From contig JAWZSP010000001.1 in the NCBI GenBank assembly GCA_034401135.1, forward strand, positions 4,092,001 through 4,156,000: 64,000 nucleotides of DNA. The letters run 5' to 3'. Below, piece after piece: positions 1 to 10,504 of this stretch. The notes below the pieces were generated by a model that saw nothing but the letters and a program-made list of their open reading frames with translations, did no database searches and was not told where the DNA came from. The first letter of the stretch is position 1; the number at the start of each line of letters is the position of its first letter. This DNA comes from Volutella citrinella (Eukaryota > Ascomycota > Sordariomycetes > Hypocreales > Nectriaceae). Position numbers and translations under genes: made by a program.

Positions 1-762
1 AGGCCCTTCCCTTGCCCGCCTCATCTTCTCCCGAACAACCTCATCACCTCACAACGACTTCCTCACTCTTCGCCTGAAGCCGGTCCGCAACCGCTCTTAT
101 CTCCTAATCCCAGACGGTCATTTCCTCCAAGCGACCGCGACGACCGCTTCGAGCCGACTTTTCGTTGATCTGGGGTTCCGCGACCACAGACGCCTTCACT
201 GGTTCAGAACGGTCGGCTTTGGCAGGAGTTTTCCGCTCCTTGACACCTTCACAGGACCGTCTCTCTCCATAGCGTCTTCTTCGCCAGCGTAATACACAAG
301 CGAAAAGTCTCTGCGGGACTGAAAAGAATCCCGCGCCGTTCTCTCAAGCAGACTGCCGCAGCAGTCGGTCTGTGATACAGAGTCAGTGCATCGTGCCCTG
401 CTGCGTGCTTCACCCACCTCGCAGTAGCATCCGCAGAACAAGGCCTGCTCCTCATCCAGGCTGGCATTCCTCACCTAGGTTGGCTTTTCCCTCTCTATAC
501 GCAAACTTGGCTGTTTTGTCGTTGGGAGCCTCTCTGCCTTGACACCTTCCGAACCGTCAAACTGCATTCGCCGCTCTTCGTTCAGTTTGTCAACGATCGC
601 CTTTGGATTCAAGAATCAGTTAAGCCTGTCAACTCGAGCTCCAGAAAGAGTGTAGAGAAGAAGAGGCAACAGCTGCGCAGACAGAGAAAGGAAAGGAAGC
701 GAGCCCGCAAAGTTTTTAACGAAGTGGCCAATATCTACACGGCCCGACCGTACGAACCCAAA
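1..762 (+). promoter_or_regulatory. TFIIB upstream region and leader, free of ATG
   Basis: No protein gene is visible here. The first 200 bases are pyrimidine-rich, as in many fungal promoters. The last 100 bases are purine-rich, as in a fungal 5' leader. Reading base by base, I find no ATG on the plus strand before 763, so a long transcript leader would carry no upstream start codon. An AG at 723-724 preceded by a TTTAAC branch-like sequence could be a 3' splice site, which would put an intron in this leader (see TFIIB). The transcription start itself cannot be read from the sequence. Confidence 0.5.
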
Positions 763-1809
763 ATGATTCCGCCCAACGGCGGTGATGGAAGCTCAGGGGC
801 CTTCCAAGAGGATCTGAGCAACATCCTCAGCTGCCCCGATTGCAAGGAGATCCCCCCCAATCTGATTGAGGAGTTCTCTAGTGGTGATATGGTGTGTGAC
901 AGTTGTGGTGTAGTCGTGGGAACCCGCATCATCGACACTCGGTCTGAGTGGCGTACCTTTGCCAACGACGACCAGGGTGGTGATGACCCCAGTCGTGTTG
1001 GTGGTCCCCAAGACGAGTTCGTCGAGGGCCAGCAGCTCGCCACGACGGTCGCCTTCTCGGAGTCCAAGGCACACAAGGCCCTGTCTCGCACCCAAAACAA
1101 CGCAAACCAGGACAAGGCTCAGAAAGGGCTCATGCAAGCGTACAAAGAAATCGTGTCGCTCTGTGAAGCCATCAACATGGGCCAAAACGTGTCCAACGCC
1201 GCCAAGCACATCTTCAAGCTTGTGGACAAGTACAAGTTTATGAAGGGCAAGCCGCAAGAGGCGGTCATTGCTGGATGCATCTTTATTGCCTGCCGGCAGA
1301 ACAACGTGCCACGTACGTTCCGTGAAATTTTCAACCTCACGAGCGTCAGCAAAAAGGAAGTCGGCAGGGTCTTCAAGCAACTGCAGAGCTTCCTGCAGAA
1401 GCTGCAGGACACCGAGGGCGAGGGCGCCACTGGTCTCAACACCGTCACCAACTACGAGAACACGTCTGTGGGTGCGGAGGACCTCTGCAGCCGTTATGTG
1501 TCGCAGCTCGGCTTCAAGAACCAACAGAAGATCTCCAAGATCTCCCGAGACCTCGCTGAACAAGCCAATGACATCTCGGCGCTGGCAGGACGATCACCCC
1601 TGTCCGTTGCGGCTGCATGCATCTACATGGCGTGCCACCTGGTGGGTGAGCCACGTCCGTCGCTTCCGATTGCCAAGCAAGCGGGCGTGAGCGACGGAAC
1701 TGTCAAGACTGCATACAAGCACCTCTTTGCTGCCCGTGATCAGCTCATCAAGAAGGAGTGGCTCGATGACGGCGGAAGCATGGACAACATTCCTCAAGTT
1801 CAGGTGTAG
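763..1809 (+). CDS. sua7: Transcription initiation factor TFIIB
   Basis: TFIIB bridges TBP on the promoter and RNA polymerase II in the pre-initiation complex. The 348-residue product from the ATG at 763 matches the usual length of about 345. A zinc ribbon has cysteines at about 24, 27, 45 and 48. It is followed by the very conserved B-reader/linker segment containing DTRSEWRTF and DDPSRVG, then two cyclin repeats at roughly 120-205 and 235-330. There is no intron inside the body. The frame is open upstream to 724 and encodes a plausible extension (VANIYTARPYEPK). If the AG at 723-724 is a splice acceptor, an upstream exon ending in A would create a split ATG and add 13 residues. The identification is secure; only the N-terminus is uncertain. 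The gene stands alone, with about 4 kb of non-coding DNA downstream. Confidence 0.96.
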   Translation: MIPPNGGDGSSGAFQEDLSNILSCPDCKEIPPNLIEEFSSGDMVCDSCGVVVGTRIIDTRSEWRTFANDDQGGDDPSRVGGPQDEFVEGQQLATTVAFSESKAHKALSRTQNNANQDKAQKGLMQAYKEIVSLCEAINMGQNVSNAAKHIFKLVDKYKFMKGKPQEAVIAGCIFIACRQNNVPRTFREIFNLTSVSKKEVGRVFKQLQSFLQKLQDTEGEGATGLNTVTNYENTSVGAEDLCSRYVSQLGFKNQQKISKISRDLAEQANDISALAGRSPLSVAAACIYMACHLVGEPRPSLPIAKQAGVSDGTVKTAYKHLFAARDQLIKKEWLDDGGSMDNIPQVQV

Positions 1810-3190
1810 GAACCTCAGCATGGAGGACTTCGTCGCCAAGACGATACAAAGCACAAACAAAAACAGAAACAAGCGGCAGTAGTAGCCGGTTGCACAATGA
1901 CTTGCCCTCAAGAATTGACAAGGTCCGATTTTGGTGGCCTGGGGGTTCGGTCACTCGGGACCGTCAATGCGACGCCCGCGTAATGTACGGCTGGGATGGC
2001 GTTTATTAGGGTGACATTGAAGTTATCGCGTGGCACTAGATTGGAGCCCAGGAAACCATTGGGATGCGGCTCCACGCGATGGCATACTGGTACTGGCCTC
2101 ACTAGACTGAGACATGCATGCTTTTCTTCAGAGGCTTATTAGCAATCATGGTTTGACAATTCAGGTTCTGCGCAGTCTGGCGAGTGGCAAACGTGCGGCT
2201 CCAAACCCCAGATTTCCATGCCTCCATTGTAAACACCTCTTGCAACGTCGGCCAGTCAGTCACCCAAGTAAGCCATACCAAGTAGGCACTGCCTGCATGT
2301 GCCCAGGCAGTCAATCACGTAGGCTGCTTCGCCATAACAAAATAAGAAGACAAGGAGAAATCCTGGTTCATCACCCAGCATTGTGTAATACGACAGTTCA
2401 GCCAGGGCCCTGGTGAGGGTCGATGTCAAGTTCAACGTCTTCTCCCCTGTTGTAACGGCTTCATGGGTAGACCGTGAACGGAGTGGAACAGGAGAAGCAC
2501 GTCTTTGTCCTCCTCCGTTTCCACCCGCAACCCCCCCGGCTCTAAGAATTCGCACAGAAGCATCAAGTGAACTTAGTGAAGCTATTATAGCTACACGTAC
2601 CTTGTGGGCTATTTGTAGACCCTGTTGACCCTTGGGCGGGTCGTCCCGCAAATGTGAGCAAATAAGAGCCAGGACAGGACGACTGCCGGCAGGGAAGCAG
2701 TGTGTGTGTGAATGCTTGTTATGTGAGTTGAAGGGGCGGATAACAGGATGGCATGGGCATTTGGCAAAACCCCCTTCCAGCTACCTTGCTCTCTCCTTGA
2801 CCATCCTTGGGTCTTGGCGGGAAAGGGGTCCTCACAGGATGCCGAAACTTTTTTACCCAGTCTCGTCGCTCCTTACCCTACCCAGACAGGCCGGCGGCCG
2901 GCCGGCCGACGTACGGTGGCCGTAACTCGGCACGGCGGGCCAAGGGCAGGGAAGGGAGGCGGGCCGTTGGGATTGTGGGATTGCGGATTGTTAGCCTTTT
3001 TCCGTGACCGCGGGAGGAGGTTTCGTGCACGGACAGGGGTGTAAGGGGCAGGGAAGGATGGTGCAATTGTAAGGAAAAACTACGCAGACTAACTTAGTTA
3101 TTATTATCAATCGCAACTTTTCAAGGAAAGACAGAATAGGCCCTGAGGTGAAATTGATGCATGTTGCTGGATAGAGCGAACCGGCCCGGG

Positions 3191-3226
3191 CTGACACTGA
3201 CACTGACACTGACACTGACACTGACA
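3191..3226. repeat. Tandem hexamer (CTGACA)6
   Basis: Six perfect copies of CTGACA, followed by a partial GACAGA unit. The array is non-coding. Confidence 0.95.
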
Positions 3227-3539
3227 GACAGATGATGCACACTAATTACTAGTACTCTACTGGATGGTCTTGCGAGCCTTGGGGGCGCATGTGAATGATG
3301 ATGATGGTCGCCACGGAGCCTCATGGACTGGCTTCGCCTAATCGAGGGCGAGACCTAAACCGGCCTTACACGTCGATTTCCGCCGATGCAGAACAGGGGT
3401 TGCAGCGACGCCCAGCATTTCATGCATGTGGAAGAACGAAAACGGTACACACCATCAGCTGGCACGGCAGTAGTCGGTTTTTCTGACAGAAGACAAACAC
3501 TCGAGTACATAAGTAGTATCCGTGGGGATGAGACATATG

Positions 3540-3562
3540 CACACACACACACACACACACAC
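3540..3562. repeat. CA microsatellite
   Basis: About eleven CA units, with shorter CA-rich stretches following to about 3613. Non-coding. Confidence 0.95.
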
Positions 3563-5260
3563 GCATGCGAGAGCGGACGCCAGCCCACACACGCTCTCCC
3601 ACACACACACCCACCTGCATGGGGATCGTGGAGAATCGACGGTAGCAGGAGAGACACGCAAAAGGAAGAGTTTTTCTGTTTGCTCGTGACTCACGGCTCA
3701 TGGATGGTTGCTGATGAACAAGCTGGCAAGCGGACGGGGATAAAGGGTCCCACGCACGCGTTATGTGGAATACTGTACCAACCTGGTAAAACACGGGCAG
3801 AATTGCCTCAAACGGGGGCCGCCGGGGCATCGGCTGAGGACCCAGCCAAGCCAGCTCGCCAGCGCCGCCCCACTGAGAAGCAGGCACCATGCGAGGTGCA
3901 AGCCACCGTCATCCATGGGCAAAAGGTGCGCCGAGTCGAGGCTCAATGGGAGGCAAGCTTGTGGCACAAGGACGCCAATGCGTGTTGGGGAGCGGAGGAG
4001 GTGGTGCTGTGGCGGGCAGGCATGTAAGACGGCCGGGGCTAATACTGTAGTATGTACTATGTAGGAGGTAGGCAGGTGGTAGGTACTATAGGCAGTGGCG
4101 CCGAATCGAGGGCATCCGTAGGTCGCAATCGGAGTGCTGCAGGGCTGGCTGGCTGGCCTGGCTCGGCAATTGGACACACAGGGCTTGGGCGTCGTAATTT
4201 ATCTGGAAGGATGGAGTGGAGGGATTGTGGACGGGACGTTGGATGGATGGCGTTGGATGGATGGAGGATGGGCCCCCAGAGGTAGCCAGAGGTACGTAGT
4301 AGTAGCCGTAGTACAGTGGGTGGCCACCTCAGCCCGTTCCTCAGGGACGTAGTCCGAGATCATGCACGCATCCACTGTGGATGCTGACCCACGGCAAGAT
4401 TGCATGCCCTCGCCTGTCACTGCCGGCAATGACGACGACGCAAGAGACTGGGTGGGATGGGTACTTGGCACCTGGGTATTAGCATGCACATTTGCAAATC
4501 CACGGCCAAAGTGGTGGTTGTTGCAAAGGGAAACCCACATCTCGCTTGGCCAGGCAGATATAAACTTGTCATGAGAAGAGCCCCTTCGACAAGGGCACGA
4601 CCAATGAGCGCCATGGCGGGCAGCTTGGACGCGGGTGTGAGTGTCATGGTGGTGGATGGGATGGGGATGGCTTGGAGGTGGATGGAATAGCCTGGAGGTC
4701 TGGGACCACATACGCTAGACTCATGCTCTGCTCCTCGTATCTCATGATAAATCGGTGCCTCATCAAGCCATCGCCGCAGCCGCCATTCCCAGCCCGGCGT
4801 ATTCGCTCCATGTCCATGTGCATCTGTCACGGCATCGACGGAAGCCTGCTGGCCAGCCTATCACCACAGTGGTGCAATAGTCTGGCTGTGCGAGAAATGT
4901 GTGCCGTGTGCGTCCGTGTGTTGCGGCAATGCATGGACGCATATGCATGGCATGTGCAGCTCCGGACGCACATACACCCTGATGAAGAGTGGTGGCCATG
5001 GACGACGGCTGACTGACTGACTACTGACTGTCCATACTGTGATACTGTGGTGCGCACTGGCAACGCCGGGAGGGATGCTCGGATGCTCCACATGGATAAC
5101 GGATGCCATGGGTAGTGGATCCTGGTTGAGCAGCTTGCATGCAGCATGGCATCCATAGTATGGCATGGATTCTCCTTGGGGAGGGCCCGGAGGGGGGGAT
5201 GCATCATGGGGGCATGGGGTCTGCGGAGTGACAGGGTCTCGCTGCCCATTCACTAGCATG

Positions 5261-5280
5261 CCGCACCGCACCGCACCGCA
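5261..5280. repeat. Tandem pentamer (CCGCA)4
   Basis: Four perfect copies. One of several 5-bp-period arrays in the intergenic DNA of this window. Confidence 0.9.
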
Positions 5281-5650
5281 CAGTACCGACATGGGATGGG
5301 CAGCTCGCACAGCATTTTCTGTGGCCTTTGCTAACTGGATGTGCTCCGTAATCTGAACTGGAGGGAGCTCAGGCCTCGGGATAGTTCGCCAATGGAGCGT
5401 GCTGCGAGGGCAGAGGATGCAACCTTGTCGGACGATGGACCGGGGTCGCGGCTTAGACCTCGCCCGTGGCCAAGGACAACGCTGCCGGCCCGGCGCACCG
5501 CACAGTGCTCGGAAGCTGGGGCTGTTGCTGGCTGGGATCCCTTTGCGGACGACGGATTATAATTATAATAGACAGATGCCGGCGATGTTCTTCTGCTCCC
5601 TCCCGGTGGCTCTGTCCCCATCTCAGCTTTTATTGATATCTTGCGTCGGC

Positions 5651-5746
5651 GTGGCGTGGCGTGGCCTTCTTGTCGTCCCTGTCCTGTACGTAAGTTGTAT
5701 GCATCTGTTGCGTTGCGTTGCGTTGCGTATCGTAGCGTTGCGTTGC
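5651..5746. repeat. Two pentamer arrays: (GTGGC)3 and GTTGC-type x8
   Basis: GTGGC x3 lies at 5651-5665. An eight-unit array at 5707-5746 keeps a strict 5-bp register: four GTTGC, then GTATC, GTAGC and two GTTGC. The variant units in the middle show that the array is old enough to have mutated but has kept its period. Confidence 0.9.
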
Positions 5747-5913
5747 GTTTGAACTGCGGGCCGAGTTATACCTGTCCCGGCCTGTCTACTTGCGCGCGCG
5801 GGATACCAGCCAGACGGATTGGCTGTGCAAGATCCCTCAGCCGCAGGATAACGAGCAATTGACGAGAGGCAGCGGCAGCGGCAGAGGCGAGAGAGAGACG
5901 AGAGAGAGACGAG

Positions 5914-7410
5914 ATGGCCTGGATCCCCAGACTTAAAAGGCTCCATGGCCGCCGTTGGTCGCCATCAAGCAACTCCAACAACACCACCAGCGCCGCCGGC
6001 GCGAGCACCATCATGTCCCTGACCATCCAGAGGGCATCGTCAACAGCAGCCTGGACAATCTACATGTGGCGATTCATAGTGGCGATGCTGGCGCCCTCGA
6101 CCGCGCTGCTCCCCGTTGGCGCGTTGGCTGCGTCCGTCTGGGGCTCACCTGTGCCAGAGGCCGACATGCTCCTCCACCACGTCCCGAACCCCGTCGTCGT
6201 CCCCGAATACCACTACCCGCCCTCGCCGTCGGCCCCCCAACAGCAGCAGCAGCGCCCTCTGGGTACCGTCCACCCCCAAGAGCCGGCAGGCAACGACCGA
6301 GACGACTTCTACTGCTTCAACGCAGGCGCCAACCTCCCCAACATCACAATCTATGCCACTGGCGGCACCATCGCGGGCTCGGCCAGCTCGGCGGGCCAGA
6401 CAACCGGCTACCAGTCGGCGACCATCGGCATCCAGGCCCTCCTCGACGCCGTGCCGCAGATGTGCAACGTCTGCAACGTGCGCGGGGTGCAGGTGGCCAA
6501 CACGGACAGCATCAACATGAACTCGTCGACCCTGCTGGACCTTGCGCAGCGCATCCAGGACGACCTGGCCAGCCCTTACGTCCAGGGCGCCGTCATCACC
6601 CACGGCACTGACACCATCGACGAGTCGGCCTTTCTGCTGGACCTGACGCTCGACACGGAAAAGCCCGTCGTGCTGACGGGTTCGATGCGGCCGGCGACGG
6701 CCATCAGCGCCGACGGGCCCATGAACCTGCTCGCCGCCGTGACGCTGGCCGGCAGCCCTGACGCCCGTGGCCGTGGTGTTATGGTTGCCCTCAATGATCG
6801 GATTGGATCGGCGCGCTACACCAACAAGGTCAATGCCAATGCCCTCGACGCCTTCCAGGGGGGCGACCAGGGCGCCCTGGGAATCTTTGTCAACGTCCAG
6901 CCCGTCTTCTTCTTCCCGCCGTCTCGACCTCTGGGCCACCGCCACTTTGACGTGCTGGCGCGGCGGCGACAGCGACAACAGCAGCAGCAGCAGCAGCGAC
7001 AGGGCAGTGGGCAGGCAATGCCAACAAAGGGCGCCGCCACCAGCGCCAAGGCCGAGGCCGAGGTGACACTCCCGCAGGTCGACGTCCTGTACGCGCACCA
7101 GGAGCTCAATGTGGGCCTCTTCAAGGCGGCCATTGACCTCGGCGCCCGGGGCATCGTGCTGGCCAGCTTGGGCGCCGGCTACTGGACGTCGTCGGGCTGC
7201 GAGGAGATGCGCCGCGTGCTGCGCGACGCCGACGTGCCTGTCATTGTGAGCCGGCGCACGGCTGGCGGTTTCGTCGCGAGCTCCGAGGCGGGCATCGGCG
7301 CGGGTTTCCTGAGCCCCCAGCGCGCGCGCATCCAGCTGCAGCTGGCGCTGGAGGTGGGCATGAGCGGCGACGACATCCGCCAGCTATTTGAGCACACAGG
7401 GGTCCGATAA
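5914..7410 (+). CDS. Type II L-asparaginase, secreted or membrane-anchored
   Basis: Hydrolyses L-asparagine to aspartate and ammonia, most likely in the secretory path or cell wall for nitrogen scavenging. It is a single-exon ORF of 498 residues. The catalytic motifs of the family are all present: ATGGTIAG at 148-155 (nucleophile T152), THGTDT at 229-234 (T232/D233) and TNKVNAN around K305, which I align with the catalytic lysine. The substrate-loop block GSMRPATAISADGPMN follows the THGTDT motif. A hydrophobic segment at about 54-73 after MWRF looks like a signal peptide or anchor. The ATG at 6064 (M51) would give a conventional N-terminal signal, and M34 (6013) is a third option. Potential N-glycosylation sites include N143 and N203. 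A Gln/Arg-rich, low-complexity insert at about 349-385 interrupts the C-terminal domain. Family assignment is strong; the start is uncertain. Confidence 0.93.
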   Translation: MAWIPRLKRLHGRRWSPSSNSNNTTSAAGASTIMSLTIQRASSTAAWTIYMWRFIVAMLAPSTALLPVGALAASVWGSPVPEADMLLHHVPNPVVVPEYHYPPSPSAPQQQQQRPLGTVHPQEPAGNDRDDFYCFNAGANLPNITIYATGGTIAGSASSAGQTTGYQSATIGIQALLDAVPQMCNVCNVRGVQVANTDSINMNSSTLLDLAQRIQDDLASPYVQGAVITHGTDTIDESAFLLDLTLDTEKPVVLTGSMRPATAISADGPMNLLAAVTLAGSPDARGRGVMVALNDRIGSARYTNKVNANALDAFQGGDQGALGIFVNVQPVFFFPPSRPLGHRHFDVLARRRQRQQQQQQQRQGSGQAMPTKGAATSAKAEAEVTLPQVDVLYAHQELNVGLFKAAIDLGARGIVLASLGAGYWTSSGCEEMRRVLRDADVPVIVSRRTAGGFVASSEAGIGAGFLSPQRARIQLQLALEVGMSGDDIRQLFEHTGVR

Positions 7411-10400
7411 GGGAGTCTGCCTGCCGATTATGGAGATGAACCAAAAGACAAGTGGAAAAGGACGAGGAGGGGAAAAAAAGACACCGACACACGAAACGCA
7501 AAGCGACAACCACCTAAAAAAAAGCAATTGGTTCCTCCAAAGGAAGGAACGATTGTTTCACCACGACGACGTATGACGACAAAAGGCGTCAACAAATGAC
7601 AACAGCAATAACAACGACGACAACGGCATTCCGGGCGGCATTCGTGTGCAGCATTTTGATCTACTATTCCCAAATTTGCGCGCACTGTTACTATCAGGTT
7701 GGCTTTCGTGATTACAATCTCCAAAGGGCGGCGGGCATGCAACGCCAAAGCATTGGCCCTTGATTTTTTATTTTGCATCAAGAAAAGTTGGTCGTCTCAT
7801 TTATGGGTGGATTTGTGTTTTTTTTTTTTTTTGCGGGTTATCAGTTTCCAAAAGGTTGTCAAAAACAGGAACTTGGGAGGCTTCTTGCTGGGATTTTTTG
7901 TTAAAAGCCAAGCTTGGCATGGGCGGGACAGTATTGATTTTGGGTTTTTGCCTTTGAAGCAGCATGTAATCAGTAGTAGTCTAGTATCTAATGTCTCGTG
8001 ATAAAGCATCATAATATGAAGGAGACGAGCTTTAGTTGGCGCATGCTTCGGCACTCTGTGCACCTGTGAGTACGACACCTCTTGATGCGGCCTCAGATCC
8101 CCAAGTATCAGTGAAGAAGACGCCCTCTGGTCTGTCTACACCTCGTTGTTTGGCCAGCAACCCTTCTCGATCGGTTCATCACAAGCATGCATCCGCATCC
8201 GCGCCGCCCAAAACGAACGACGGCGACGGAATGACGTGCAGCGAGGCCCTGTCCACGAGGGTTATTGCTTTTTGGTCCGATATTCCTCCCGCTCCAGCAC
8301 CCGCTCATCCCGCCGCTCCGTCCGGTGACAGGGCGAGCTAATACTGTGCGGAACGGATGTGGAGCGGGAGGGATCATGGACCCTTGCGAAAAGTCTAGAA
8401 GAACTGGGGTTGGAGAACCCCCTGGGCCGCAATTACTGTAATCGGCAAAAACTAACAGGGTCGGGTTCATACTGTGCAACTTGTCTGTGGGCTGGTCGCC
8501 GCTACGACAAATACTGGCAGTAGGGGAAGTCCGAGTATCAGATCAGAGCAAACATGGCAAGCATGGTTGCAGGGATGTGCCCTTACTGACGAACCACAGT
8601 CTGGACCCCTTTGTAAATAGCCGAGCTATTCAACAAGCTAAAGTTCGGTGTTGAGGACGACGGCAACTCCCAGGGATTCTGTGTTTCGACGCCTCCACCA
8701 AAGGCCCCTTGTTGCAGTTTACGTGTTGGGAACGGCTGTGGGTGGAGGTCCAGTGTAATGGCCACTACCCAAGGGTTACTTTGCATTGCCGAGAGACAAC
8801 CTATACAGAGCGCAGAACTGCTGGCTTGGCGCATCCCGCTCCGGCGGCCGCAAAAGCAGCACCAGCTACCTAGGTAGAGATAGGCTTCAGTGTTACTCTG
8901 CAGCATGCTGCTTGTGTTGGGTTGGTTCAAGGTTGAAGCACCCCCCATGCAACTGATCATCCTGGGCCTGTTGTCCACGTACATACCTGCTTAACTACCT
9001 TCTCTTCGGGGCATCGCAGCCAGCTAGCTGTTGGTCCAGGCCAAATCCAATAAGCCCTGCCGGGTCGATGCCTGCCGGCCTCCTTGGGGCTCTGCGCCCG
9101 CGCCACGGCGGTGGCAACTTCGAGTCTAGAGTCCAGACATCACATACCGAGAGTGAATTCGGTGCTCCAAACTGTCGGGGCCCGCCCGATGATGAATTGA
9201 TGATCTGATGCGATGCCCCACCAGTCTCTGCTTAGTACGATGAGGACTGGCGGCTATTGCGTAGGTAGGCTAGTTTGACCTGGCATGGGCCGCACGGCAT
9301 GACATGGCGCGGGTGACGATGTCAGTGATCAGCACGGAGTAAGATGTCGAGTCAAGAAGCGACGCTCGCCTAAAGTCGAGACCAGCCCTTTCGGGTCAAG
9401 ACTGCGTCCGACTGCACGACACTGCGCAGCGTTAGCACGATCATGTCGTTAGCTGCGGAGGCAGCCAGCCGAATGGGGCTCAAATTACGATGCAAGTAAT
9501 GCTAGTGCAATCACCCAGTTCGTAGATTGCAAACGGTCAACGGCAACCAAGCGGCGACGGGGCTCAGGGCCCCAGGGTCAACAGTCCAGGGCGCAAGGCT
9601 CCCCTGCGTGGGGTGGGCGATTGGCCGTCGTCGATGCCACCTGCTCGACGCGGCTAAACGAAACCGGTAAGCGCTCTACAACCCCGAAGGAAAGGAAGGC
9701 GAAAGCAGCCAAACCACCACTGATTTTATTTGGCCAAGACCAGTTACAAACATATGGCACTTGCAGCCAAGCCGCCGCCTGGGACTACCACTCTCGCTAA
9801 CTCATCGCCATCAACGGACTCTCGGCTCATTTCTTGATCCAAAATGCAGCCGTCCATCAATCCAGCCATGCCGTCCATGGCCTATAACGAACCCCACTCA
9901 CGCAATGCAAACATGCACCCCCAGCGCAGCAGAACCTTCCCCAGGGATTGCTTCATACTCACATCCAACATACCGAGGCGATAATAGTTGGCCATGGGCA
10001 ACGGCCCTTGCTCGCAACTCATCTCGCACCTCCTTGGCCCCTTCTGGGGCTTGGCACACTCGAGTCGACCAGAAACCAGGTCGACGTCCCTCCCCACCAC
10101 CCCACCATCATCCCTGGCCCGGCCAACGAACACGCTCGGCTGTCCGCGCGTAACAGACCTCTGGCGATCTCATGCCAGGTTTGCATCCTCAACGCGCGCT
10201 CAGGCCCTGACCACGCCATCACGACATTCGACAACATCCATCGAGATTGCACGCCCCCCTGCCATTGTGCAACTTCTCTGCAGTCTGCTGAAATCCGCCA
10301 GTCTCGGCTCCGTTGGAACGATTCCTCATACGCCCTCCCTCAGCTGAGGCTGACCGTCGCACGCTTCCAACACAATCGCCTGGGTTTGGCCGGCCCTTCG

Positions 10401-10504
10401 TTCTAGTCCATGACCGTCACCGACGTTGATCCCGATCCCGATCCTGTCCGCCTGCCCTCCGACTCCCTTCGCGCGCCCTCCCGGCCTCGGCCGCCGTCGC
10501 CGCC
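7411..10504. other. Intergenic region, 3.1 kb, including the flippase promoter
   Basis: No supported gene. A 15-base T run lies at 7818-7832. The stretch from about 9.75 to 10.5 kb is C- and CT-rich up to the flippase ATG, which fits its promoter and leader. Open frames of 60-150 codons occur on both strands here, but none has a domain or spliceable partners. Confidence 0.6.

Larger units (their letters stand above)
1810..5913. other. Intergenic region, 4.1 kb, no gene recognised
   Basis: Both strands lack an ORF with convincing family features or spliceable exons. The longest open frame (3386-4027, plus) runs through a CA repeat and has no domain. The region holds a CTGACA hexamer array, a CA array, GGAT-rich sequence near 4.2 kb, and several pentanucleotide arrays between 5.26 and 5.75 kb. 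The last 40 bases before the asparaginase ATG are GAGA-rich, as in a purine-rich 5' leader. Confidence 0.6.

Noticed and set aside
3386..4027. 213-codon plus-strand ORF
   Set aside because: It runs through a CA microsatellite (His-Thr repeats) and has no recognisable domain or start context.
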